From contig NZ_JAQLFP010000038.1 in NCBI RefSeq assembly GCF_028207065.1, forward strand, positions 5,096-20,266: a stretch of DNA of 15,171 nt, read 5' to 3'. The translations under genes and the position numbers were made by a program. Under the pieces are notes generated by a model. It worked only from the letters and a program-made list of their open reading frames with translations. It was not told the DNA's origin and ran no database searches. The stretch's first letter is position 1; each line of letters begins with the position of its first letter. Source of the stretch: Collinsella aerofaciens. Lineage in GTDB: Bacteria > Actinomycetota > Coriobacteriia > Coriobacteriales > Coriobacteriaceae. This document shows, piece by piece, positions 4,886 to 11,422 of this stretch.

Positions 4886-7294
4886 ATGCATATGCCGAGC
4901 AAAATCGAAAAAAAGCAAGCCGCTGCAAAGCTGCGTAAGCCGCCGCGCGACTTCTCGTACACGCAGAACCGAGAGCTCAGCTGGCTGCGCTTTGACAACC
5001 GTGTGCTTGACGAAGCCTTCGACGAGACCGTTCCGCTGTTCGAGCGGCTAAAGTTCGTGTCGATTTTCGAGTCTAACCTCGATGAGTTTCTCATGGTGCG
5101 CGTGGGCGGCCTGTCCGATCTGGCAGAGCTCAAAAAACAGCCTGTCGACAACAAGAGCAATATGACCGCCTCCGAACAGGTCGATGCTGTCATGGCCGAA
5201 ATGCCCGGGCTCCTTACCCGATGGGAGTCCATCTTTAAGAGCATCGAGGGCAAGCTCGACACCCTGGGCGTTCACCGCGCCCGCATCGATTCGCTTACGC
5301 CCGAGGAGCGCACCTTTGTAACCCGTTACTTCCAGGCCTACGTGTCGCCGGTCATCTCACCGCTGGTGATTGACCCGCGCCACCCCTTCCCCAACCTGCG
5401 CAACGGCGCACTCTACCTGGCCTGCGGCCTGGACGGCGTCACCGACGAGGAGAGTCTGCTGGGCCTTATCGAGATTCCCACCTCGATGAACCGCGTGGTC
5501 GAGATCCCCTCGCCCACCGGCACCTACTCCTACATCTTGCTCGAGGACGTCATCCTCGCCTGCCTGGACAGCTGCTTTGGCTCCTATAAGCCGCTCGACC
5601 GCGCGCTCATCCGCGTCACCCGCAACGCCGACATCGACCCGGACGGCGAGGGCGTCGAGGAGGAAGAGGATTACCGTCAGCACATGAAGCGCATCCTCAA
5701 GAAACGCTTGCGCCTGCAGCCGGTGGTGCTCGCGGTCTCGGGGTCGCTCGAGAAGGCGACGCTCAAGACCATCCGCAAGGCGCTCGAGCTTTCGCGCCGC
5801 TCTGTCTTTACCTGCGATATCCCGCTCGACCTAGGCTACGTCTTTGGCATTGAGGGCAAGATTCCCGAGCACCTGCGCAACGAGCTGCTCTTTACGCCGT
5901 TTAAGCCGCAGCCCAACCCCACCATCGATATGACCCGCTCCATCCGCGAGCAGGTACTTCAACACGACAAGCTGCTCTTTTATCCCTATGAGGCCATGAA
6001 CCCCTTCCTTGATCTGGTGCACGAGGCCGCCTACGACCCCGAGTGCATCTCACTGCGCATCACGCTCTACCGCGTGGCCAAGCAGAGCCGCCTGTGCGAG
6101 TCACTGATCGATGCCGCCGAGAACGGCAAAGAGGTCACGGTGCTCATGGAGCTCCGCGCGCGCTTTGACGAGCAGAACAACATCGAGTGGGCCGAGCGCC
6201 TGGAAGAGGCCGGCTGCACCGTCATCTACGGCTCCGAGGGCTTTAAGTGCCACTCCAAGATCTGCCAGCTCACCTATCGCGAGGGCATGGCGCTAACGCG
6301 CCTGACGCTGCTGGGCACCGGCAACTTTAACGAGAAGACGGCCAAACTCTACAGCGACTTTATGCTCATGACCGCTCACCCCGGCATCGGCGAGGACGCC
6401 AACCTGTTCTTCCGCAACCTGTCGCTGGGCAACCTGCGCGGCGATTACCGCTTCCTGGGTGTGGCGCCCGTCGGACTGAAACCGCTCATCATGCGCGGGC
6501 TTGACCGCGAGATCCAGCGCGCCCTCGCCGGCGAGCCCGCCCGCGTGTTCTTTAAACTCAACTCGCTCACCGACCGCGAGGTCATCGACAAGATCGCCGA
6601 GGCATCGTGCGCAGGAGTCCGCGTGGACATGATCATCCGCGGCATCTCGTGCCTCAAGCCGGGCGTTCCTGGCAAGACCGAGAACGTGCATGTCCGTTCT
6701 ATCGTCGGACGCTTTTTGGAGCATGCGCGCGTTTACGCCTTTGGCGTGGACTCGGACATGATCTATCTGAGCTCGGCCGACATGATGACACGCAACACCG
6801 AGCACCGCGTGGAGATCGCCTTCCCCGTGCTCGACCCCACCTGCCGCGCCCTGGTGCACGAGTACATGAGCATGCAGCTGCGCGACAACGTGAAGGCCCG
6901 CAGCCTCACGAGCGACGGCACCTGGGTCCCCGTGGAGCGCGCAGAGGGTGAGAAACCCTTCAACTCGCAGGAAGCCCTGCTGGAGCGTGCCTACCGCAAC
7001 GCCGAGGCCGCGCCCGAGCCCGTCATTGAGGCAAAGCCCGCCCCTGCTCCTAAGCCGCAGCCGGCCACACCCGAGGTTCAGAAGGTCCAGGCGACCGTCA
7101 TTGAGCCCGAGCCCGCACCTGCACCTCAGCCCGAGCCGCAGGCAGCTAAGCCCGCACCCGAGACGAGCGCCCGTCGCGATAAGCCCGCCGGCAAGACCAA
7201 GGCCATCGAGCGCCATCGCCCCGGTCGTGTGCGCATGGGCCTGGGCCTGATCGGCCTGGGTCTTAAGACGCTCATTACCGGCAAGACGAAATAG
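4886..7294 (+). CDS. ppk: Polyphosphate kinase PPK1 with extended C-terminal tail
   Basis: PPK1 reversibly transfers the terminal phosphate of ATP onto polyphosphate. The N-terminal domain opens with NRELSWLRFDNRVL and SNLDEFLMVRVGGL. The first phospholipase-D-like domain has the GFKCHSK motif with H456, and the second has LEHARVYAF with H613. Their spacing of 157 residues equals that of the catalytic histidines H435 and H592 of E. coli PPK. SSADMMTRNTEHRVE follows as expected. The kinase part ends near residue 705. Residues 709-762 are rich in Pro, Ala and Glu, and 763-802 form a basic, Gly/Leu-rich end. The start is uncertain: ATG at 4886, ATG at 4892 or GTG at 4847 are all possible, and none has a good ribosome binding site. 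The gene stands alone, with its own terminator. Confidence 0.93.
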   Translation: MHMPSKIEKKQAAAKLRKPPRDFSYTQNRELSWLRFDNRVLDEAFDETVPLFERLKFVSIFESNLDEFLMVRVGGLSDLAELKKQPVDNKSNMTASEQVDAVMAEMPGLLTRWESIFKSIEGKLDTLGVHRARIDSLTPEERTFVTRYFQAYVSPVISPLVIDPRHPFPNLRNGALYLACGLDGVTDEESLLGLIEIPTSMNRVVEIPSPTGTYSYILLEDVILACLDSCFGSYKPLDRALIRVTRNADIDPDGEGVEEEEDYRQHMKRILKKRLRLQPVVLAVSGSLEKATLKTIRKALELSRRSVFTCDIPLDLGYVFGIEGKIPEHLRNELLFTPFKPQPNPTIDMTRSIREQVLQHDKLLFYPYEAMNPFLDLVHEAAYDPECISLRITLYRVAKQSRLCESLIDAAENGKEVTVLMELRARFDEQNNIEWAERLEEAGCTVIYGSEGFKCHSKICQLTYREGMALTRLTLLGTGNFNEKTAKLYSDFMLMTAHPGIGEDANLFFRNLSLGNLRGDYRFLGVAPVGLKPLIMRGLDREIQRALAGEPARVFFKLNSLTDREVIDKIAEASCAGVRVDMIIRGISCLKPGVPGKTENVHVRSIVGRFLEHARVYAFGVDSDMIYLSSADMMTRNTEHRVEIAFPVLDPTCRALVHEYMSMQLRDNVKARSLTSDGTWVPVERAEGEKPFNSQEALLERAYRNAEAAPEPVIEAKPAPAPKPQPATPEVQKVQATVIEPEPAPAPQPEPQAAKPAPETSARRDKPAGKTKAIERHRPGRVRMGLGLIGLGLKTLITGKTK

Positions 7295-7317
7295 TCGCTT
7301 GTAGAAGCAGTTTGTAG

Positions 7318-7361
7318 AAGCGCCCCGCATTTGAGGAAAGCCTCGGATGCGGGGCGCTTTT
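7318..7361 (+). terminator. Intrinsic terminator of ppk
   Basis: AAGCGCCCCGCAT (7318-7330) pairs perfectly with ATGCGGGGCGCTT (7347-7359), with an additional inner GAGG/CCTC, and is followed by a T-run (7358-7361). It starts 24 nt after the ppk stop. A TGTAGAAGC word is repeated just before it. Confidence 0.9.
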
Positions 7362-7407
7362 CCCTGCTACCATGGTGCGAGCAACAACACGAATGACAGG
7401 CAGGGAT

Positions 7408-8721
7408 ATGAAGCTCACTATAGAATCGATGACCTACGGCGCCGACGGGCTGGCGCACGCCGACAACGGCAAGGCCGTCTTTGTGCAGGGCGCCGTGGCA
7501 GGCGACACCGTCGAGGCCGAGGTCGTACAGGACGGCAAGTCGTTCATGCGCGCCCGCACGACCGAGATTCTGGAGCCGAGCCCCGATCGCATTCAGCCCC
7601 CCTGCCCCTTCGTTGGCATCTGCGGCGGTTGTTCGTGGGGCAATCTCTCACGCACGGCACAGCTCGCCGCCAAGGAGCAAAACCTGCGCTCCACGCTCGA
7701 GCGCATCGGCAAGTTCGCTCCTGAGCAGGTCGATGAGTTGGTACAGCCCATCTGCCACACCAAGGACGACTGGGGCTACCGCAATAAAATCGAGCTCGAA
7801 CCGACCGTCGTCAACGGTCGCGTGCGCCTTGGCATGCACGGTGTCGACCCCAGCAAAATCGTGACCGTCGATGCGTGCCCGCTGTTCGATAAGCGCTTCC
7901 CGAAGGCGCTCAAATCGGTCGTCGGCGCACTCAACTATCTAAGCGGCAGCCATGACTTGGGACTCGAACGCGTGGGCATTCGTGCATCGCGCCGTACCAA
8001 GGCACTCGAGGTCGCACTCTGGACGCCTACAGGCTCTTTTCCGCGCTCGCAGGTCTCCCGCGTGCTGGCGGACGCCGCTCATCCCACGAGCATCGTGCGC
8101 GTGATGAGCAAGGGCGAAAAGAAGGCCCGCCGTGTCTCCAAGGTCGAAATGCTCGCCGGAGAGGGCTCATGGACCGAGAATATCGCCGAGGGTCAGATGC
8201 GCTTGTCTGCCCCGTCTTTTTTCCAGGTCAACACCAAGGGTGCCGAGATTTTGATCGAGCTTGTCATGGAAGCGCTCGACCCGCAAGAAGACGAGCTTGC
8301 CGTGGACCTGTACTGCGGCGCCGGAACCTTTACCCTGCCGCTCGCCCGCCGCTGCGACTTCGTCGCCGCCGTCGAGGCCTACGGCCCGGCCGTGCGCGAC
8401 CTGCGCCGTAACCTGGAGATCAACAAGCTTGATAACGTCGACGTCATTGGCGGAGACGCGGTGCGCGAGTTCCCCGACCAGGATGCCGACGTCTTGGTGG
8501 TCGACCCGCCGCGCGCAGGCCTCGCCCCCGAGGCGATCGACCTTATCGCCAACACGAGTGCTCGCGATGTCGCCTACGTGAGCTGCGACCCGGCCACCCT
8601 GGCGCGCGATCTCAAACGCTTTGTCGAAGAAGGCACCTTCTCCCCCGTCAAGATCACGCCAGTCGACCTGTTCCCGCAAACCTTCCACTGCGAGACCGTC
8701 ATCCACCTTAGGCGCAACTAG
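7408..8721 (+). CDS. rlmD: 23S rRNA (uracil-5-)-methyltransferase, TrmA/RlmD family
   Basis: This 437-residue SAM-dependent enzyme methylates C5 of a uridine in 23S rRNA. An N-terminal TRAM-like domain (MTYGADGLAHADNGKAVFV) precedes the iron-sulfur cysteines C66, C72, C75 (CPFVGICGGC) and C157 (DACPLF). The methyltransferase domain has FFQVN, the SAM-binding LYCGAGTFTLPLA, VDPPRAGL and the catalytic C393 in YVSCDPATLARDL. It ends with LFPQTFHCETV. The start at 7408 follows AGGCAGGGAT. The in-frame ATG codons at 7372 and 7393 lack a binding site and add sequence unlike the family. Which uridine is modified (U1939 as RlmD, U747 as RlmC, or both) cannot be decided here. It lies 113 bp after ppk behind a terminator, so it has its own promoter. 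Confidence 0.92.
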   Translation: MKLTIESMTYGADGLAHADNGKAVFVQGAVAGDTVEAEVVQDGKSFMRARTTEILEPSPDRIQPPCPFVGICGGCSWGNLSRTAQLAAKEQNLRSTLERIGKFAPEQVDELVQPICHTKDDWGYRNKIELEPTVVNGRVRLGMHGVDPSKIVTVDACPLFDKRFPKALKSVVGALNYLSGSHDLGLERVGIRASRRTKALEVALWTPTGSFPRSQVSRVLADAAHPTSIVRVMSKGEKKARRVSKVEMLAGEGSWTENIAEGQMRLSAPSFFQVNTKGAEILIELVMEALDPQEDELAVDLYCGAGTFTLPLARRCDFVAAVEAYGPAVRDLRRNLEINKLDNVDVIGGDAVREFPDQDADVLVVDPPRAGLAPEAIDLIANTSARDVAYVSCDPATLARDLKRFVEEGTFSPVKITPVDLFPQTFHCETVIHLRRN

Positions 8722-8827
8722 TCACTCAATCATTGCTCAGGTAAATCATTGAGAAATCGAGCGTGGCAAGCGGAGGTCTTCGGGGTATAAGACGGCTAAT
8801 TGTATGCCGCCTATGAAAGGAACCCTC

Positions 8828-9370
8828 ATGCCCAGCGTTGCCGTCCTCGCCGCCGATGGCTTTGAAACTATTGAATGCTTGACCATGGTCGATGTCATGC
8901 GTCGCGGCGGTGTGCGCGCCACGCTCGTCTCGATTATGCCCACACGTGAGGTCGTAAGCTCGCTGCAGATCCCCGTGACCTGCGATGCGCTCTTTGATGA
9001 GATCAACTTTGACGAGTACGACTGCGTCGTGCTGCCCGGCGGCTTGCCCGGTGCCACCAACCTGCGTGCCGATCAGCGCGTCTGCGACGTGGTCTGCGAG
9101 TTCGCCGCGACCAAGCACGTTGCCGCCATCTGCGCCGCCCCGTTTATCCTGGGCGAGCTCGACCTACTCGAGGGGCGCCACGCCACGTGCTTCCCTGGCT
9201 TTGAGAAAAGCTTCCCCGAAGGCGCCTATACCGGCGAGAAGGTTACGCAAGACGGCAACATCATCACCGCCAGCGGCATGGCCCAGTCGCTCCCCTTTGC
9301 GCTTGAGCTGCTGCGCACGCTCGCCGGCGACAAGGCCGTCGAGAAGGTCGCCGAGGGCATTCAGCTATGA
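8828..9370 (+). CDS. DJ-1/PfpI family protein (YajL/ThiJ-like)
   Basis: A 180-residue cytoplasmic single-domain protein of the DJ-1/PfpI superfamily. VLPGGLPGATNL leads to the nucleophile elbow AAICAAPFIL with Cys102, and the companion acidic residue of this family fits E16 in GFETIE. These are the hallmarks of the YajL/DJ-1 branch, whose members have been linked to oxidative stress and glyoxal or protein deglycation, with debated activity. The start at 8828 follows AAAGGA with a spacing of about seven bases, and the Met codons at 8804 and 8813 lie upstream of that site. It overlaps maf by four bases (ATGA), so the two are translationally coupled. Confidence 0.9.
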   Translation: MPSVAVLAADGFETIECLTMVDVMRRGGVRATLVSIMPTREVVSSLQIPVTCDALFDEINFDEYDCVVLPGGLPGATNLRADQRVCDVVCEFAATKHVAAICAAPFILGELDLLEGRHATCFPGFEKSFPEGAYTGEKVTQDGNIITASGMAQSLPFALELLRTLAGDKAVEKVAEGIQL

Positions 9371-9948
9371 TTTTGGCTTCGCAATCACCGCGCCGCATCG
9401 AGTTGATGCGCGAGGCGGGCTATGACATTCGCGTGATTCCCGCAGATATCGACGAAACGCCTTTTGATGGCGAAGCTCCGCTTACACTCGTCGAGCGCTT
9501 GGCGCGTGCCAAAGCCGCCGCCGTTGCCGCCGAGCATGCCGAGCCCAACGAACTGACCGTCGCGGCCGATACTATTGTCACCTTTGACGGCCAAATTTTG
9601 GGCAAGCCGGCAGACGGGGACGAGGCGCGCACCATGCTCCGCGAGCTTTCGGGCCGCACGCACCAGGTCGCAACCGGCGTCTGCATCGTTAAAGCCGGCG
9701 ACGCTACAGCTCCGCATGCCGCCGAGAGCCTGTCGTTTGTCGATGTGACCGACGTGACGTTCTATGAGCTTACCGAAGAGCAGATCGAGCGCTATGTTGC
9801 CTCCGGCGAACCCATGGACAAGGCCGGGGCCTACGGCATCCAAGGCACAGGCGGCCGCATGCTTGTGCACGATATTTCGGGTGACTTCTACAACGTGGTG
9901 GGCTTGCCCATCGCTCGCGTCGCACGCGCGATTCAAAAACTCTCGTAA
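9367..9948 (+). CDS. maf: Maf-family nucleoside triphosphate pyrophosphatase
   Basis: A 193-residue house-cleaning enzyme that hydrolyses nucleoside triphosphates, probably modified or non-canonical ones such as m5UTP or dTTP, to monophosphate and pyrophosphate. It begins with ILASQSPRRIELM, the Maf phosphate-binding signature, followed by VAADTIV with the catalytic Asp, ILGKP, SGRTHQVATGV and DKAGAYGIQG. Length and motif order are normal. The start codon overlaps the DJ-1-like stop, so no separate ribosome binding site is needed. A stem-loop at 9957-9979 ends the two-gene operon. Confidence 0.95.
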   Translation: MILASQSPRRIELMREAGYDIRVIPADIDETPFDGEAPLTLVERLARAKAAAVAAEHAEPNELTVAADTIVTFDGQILGKPADGDEARTMLRELSGRTHQVATGVCIVKAGDATAPHAAESLSFVDVTDVTFYELTEEQIERYVASGEPMDKAGAYGIQGTGGRMLVHDISGDFYNVVGLPIARVARAIQKLS

Positions 9949-9956
9949 TTGCATCT

Positions 9957-9987
9957 GGCGCTGGGTATCCCCCAGCGCCTACAATTT
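9957..9987 (+). terminator. Likely terminator of the DJ-1/maf operon
   Basis: GGCGCTGGG (9957-9965) pairs perfectly with CCCAGCGCC (9971-9979) around a 5-nt loop, followed by TACAATTTT. The hairpin starts nine bases after the maf stop. The T-run is short and delayed, so termination may be partial and allow transcription into the peptidase gene. Confidence 0.65.
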
Positions 9988-10009
9988 TGCCGTACCGTAC
10001 GGATCCCGA

Positions 10010-10026
10010 CCGGGCATAAGGCCCGG
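10010..10026 (+). promoter_or_regulatory. Leader hairpin of the peptidase gene
   Basis: CCGGGC (10010-10015) pairs with GCCCGG (10021-10026) around ATAAG. It lies just upstream of the ribosome binding site AGGAGA (10039-10044) of the peptidase gene. No function can be assigned. Confidence 0.35.
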
Positions 10027-10048
10027 CGGAAAACCGATAGGAGAACAC

Positions 10049-11050
10049 ATGGACACACTGCTCGAAGCCATCGATGTTTGCAATGTCGATGGCTTTTGCT
10101 TTGGCAACTATACGGACGAGGAGGCTGGCACCGGCTGCACCGTAATCGTGGCGCCCGGGGGTGCCACCGGTGGCGTTGACGTACGTGGTGGCGCCCCCGC
10201 TTCGCGTGAGACCGACCTGCTGCGTCCCGAAAACACCGTCGATAAGGTCCACGCCGTCTGCCTTTCGGGCGGATCGGCCTTTGGCCTCGAGGCTGCAAGC
10301 GGCGTGGCCCGCGAACTCGAGAGCCGCGGCATTGGTCTGCCCGTCGGCCCCACGCAGGTGCCCATCGTGTGCTCCAGCTGTATCTTCGACCTTGCCTTTG
10401 GCGACCCCACCGTTCGCCCCGACATTGAGGCCGGCATCGCCGCCGTGCGCGAGGCGCTCGACCACACCCCCACCAAGCTCGAACAGGGCAACGTAGGCGC
10501 CGGCACGGGCGCTACCGTGGGTAAGCTCATGGGCCCCGCCACCTGCATGAAGGCCGGCCTTGGCGCTGCCGCCGTGGCGCTCGGCCCCATCAAGGTGGGC
10601 GCCGTGGTCTCGGTCAACGCCTGCGGCAACGTTGTCGACCCCCTCACCGGCGAGTGGGTCGCCGGCATGCGCGCCTCAGCCGATAGCGACCAAATTGTCG
10701 ATATGGAACTCGCAGCCTTTGCCGCCGCCGGATCCATGCAGATGCCGCTCGACCGCACCAACACCACCATCAGCTGCATTGTCACCAACGTGGAACTCAC
10801 TAAGGCACAAGCCACCAAGGTCTCCCAGATGGCCGCAGACGCCTACGCACACGCCATCCGTCCCACGCACACCACCAACGACGGCGACACCATCTACACC
10901 CTCGCCAGCGGCAAACTGGGCGCCCAGGCAAGCGCCGCCGTTCCCCTAGACCTGCTGGGCATGCTCGCCGTAAGGGCCCTACAGACCGCCATCGTAAACG
11001 GAGCCAAAAACGCCAAAACCTCCCACGGCATACCCGGCGCCGCAAAGTAA
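10049..11050 (+). CDS. P1-family (S58, DmpA-like) peptidase
   Basis: A 333-residue member of the P1/S58 family (L-aminopeptidase/D-esterase DmpA and relatives). These proteins are autoproteolysed into two chains, the new N-terminal residue acting as nucleophile. The family core is visible: FCFGNYTDEEAGTGCTVIVAP near the N-terminus, VHAVCLSGGSAFGLEAASGV (68-87), GNVGAGTGATVGK (147-159), VNACGNVVDPLTGEW and RTNTTISCIVTN, where the Asn-Thr-Thr at 238-240 is the expected cleavage and nucleophile region. No signal peptide is seen, so the enzyme is likely cytoplasmic. The true substrate of this subgroup is unknown. The start follows AGGAGA at five bases. An in-frame extension upstream overlaps maf and is not coding. 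The gene is followed after 12 nt by the first nested palindrome. Confidence 0.9.
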   Translation: MDTLLEAIDVCNVDGFCFGNYTDEEAGTGCTVIVAPGGATGGVDVRGGAPASRETDLLRPENTVDKVHAVCLSGGSAFGLEAASGVARELESRGIGLPVGPTQVPIVCSSCIFDLAFGDPTVRPDIEAGIAAVREALDHTPTKLEQGNVGAGTGATVGKLMGPATCMKAGLGAAAVALGPIKVGAVVSVNACGNVVDPLTGEWVAGMRASADSDQIVDMELAAFAAAGSMQMPLDRTNTTISCIVTNVELTKAQATKVSQMAADAYAHAIRPTHTTNDGDTIYTLASGKLGAQASAAVPLDLLGMLAVRALQTAIVNGAKNAKTSHGIPGAAK

Positions 11051-11062
11051 ACCAGCTCGTCC

Positions 11063-11187
11063 GGTTGCCCGGTGGGGTTTGGTTATGTTTGCTGCTCTAC
11101 AGTCCTGGCTCGCACGAAGAGCACATTAAGTGCTCTTCGGCTCGTGCGGAACTCGCGACAAACATAACCAAACCCCACCGGGCAACC
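11063..11187 (+). repeat. Nested palindrome element 1, downstream of the peptidase gene
   Basis: The outer arms 11063-11091 and 11159-11187 are perfectly complementary over 29 bp, beginning GGTTGCCCGGTGG and ending ATGTTTG. They enclose a 67-nt interior that holds the conserved core (11099-11153). The core folds again: CGAAGAGCAC (11115-11124) pairs with GTGCTCTTCG (11130-11139) around ATTAA. The element begins 12 nt after the peptidase stop and would form the 3' end of that mRNA. No T-run follows, so it is not a classical terminator. Confidence 0.85.
11099..11153 (+). repeat. Conserved palindromic core, copy 1
   Basis: The core runs from ACAGTCCTGG to GTGCGGAACT and is repeated in reverse orientation at 11307-11360, with about 48 of 55 positions alike and one single-base gap. 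Besides the central hairpin, CGCAC just before it can pair with GTGCG after it, leaving GGCTC as a bulge, and TCC can pair with GGA further out. All these outer elements are identical in copy 2. Confidence 0.8.
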
Positions 11188-11207
11188 TACCAACCAGATT
11201 CTTTTCA

Positions 11208-11255
11208 GCCCAGGCCACTGTGTACCGCGCGTCGAAGATCTTCAAATTCAAATAA
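11208..11255 (+). pseudogene. 3' remnant of a second glycosyltransferase gene
   Basis: In this frame the sequence reads ...AQATVYRASKIFKFK and stops at TAA (11253-11255). The intact glycosyltransferase on the other strand ends LYRLASKIFKFN. Nine residues match with one gap, and several codons differ synonymously, which points to descent of both from coding sequence. The word AAGATCTTCAAATTCAA (11235-11251) is a perfect 17-bp inverted copy of 11427-11443. No start or catalytic part is present, so only the tail of a paralogue remains. The similarity fades upstream of about 11208. Confidence 0.6.
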
Positions 11256-11280
11256 CCTGACAATCGATTCTTATAGCAGA

Positions 11281-11390
11281 GGCCCCTTGGCCTTTAGTTT
11301 GATACAAGTTCCGCACGAGCCGGAAAGCACTAAATGTGCTTTCTGTGCGAGCAGGACTGTTCGCAGTAGCAAACTAAAGGCCAAGGGGCC
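11281..11390 (-). repeat. Nested palindrome element 2, downstream of the glycosyltransferase gene
   Basis: The outer arms 11281-11301 and 11370-11390 are perfectly complementary over 21 bp (GGCCCCTTGG...TTTAGTTTG). They share only the last GTTTG with the arms of element 1. The interior holds core copy 2. Relative to the glycosyltransferase transcript, the core has the same orientation as core 1 has to the peptidase transcript. Each arm on its own carries GGCC-CCTT-GGCC followed by TTTAGTTT, a small terminator-like motif, facing inwards from both sides. Confidence 0.85.
11307..11360 (-). repeat. Conserved palindromic core, copy 2
   Basis: Read on the minus strand it runs ACAGTCCTGC...GTGCGGAACT like copy 1. 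The central stem is GAAAGCAC / GTGCTTTC around ATTTA. Compared with copy 1, two base pairs have changed on both sides (A-T to G-C and G-C to A-T), so pairing is kept while sequence changes. Confidence 0.8.
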
Positions 11391-11422
11391 CAGTCAACCC
11401 ATCAGCAGCGATTACTCAGCAG

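Noticed and set aside
6293..7330. Minus-strand open frame opposite the 3' half of ppk
   Set aside because: ppk motifs are clear in the plus frame. The antisense product has no recognisable domain and covers the ppk stop and terminator.
9764..10048. N-terminal extension of the P1-family peptidase into maf
   Set aside because: The in-frame extension overlaps maf and is not family-like. A good ribosome binding site stands before the ATG at 10049.
11099..11360. CRISPR-like repeat
   Set aside because: There are only two copies, in opposite orientation, each with its own stem, and no cas genes.
11063..11390. Insertion sequence or MITE with terminal inverted repeats
   Set aside because: The outermost arms differ between the two copies and no target duplication is visible. 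In a mobile element the ends would be the shared part. No transposase is present. A REP-like origin of the core remains open.
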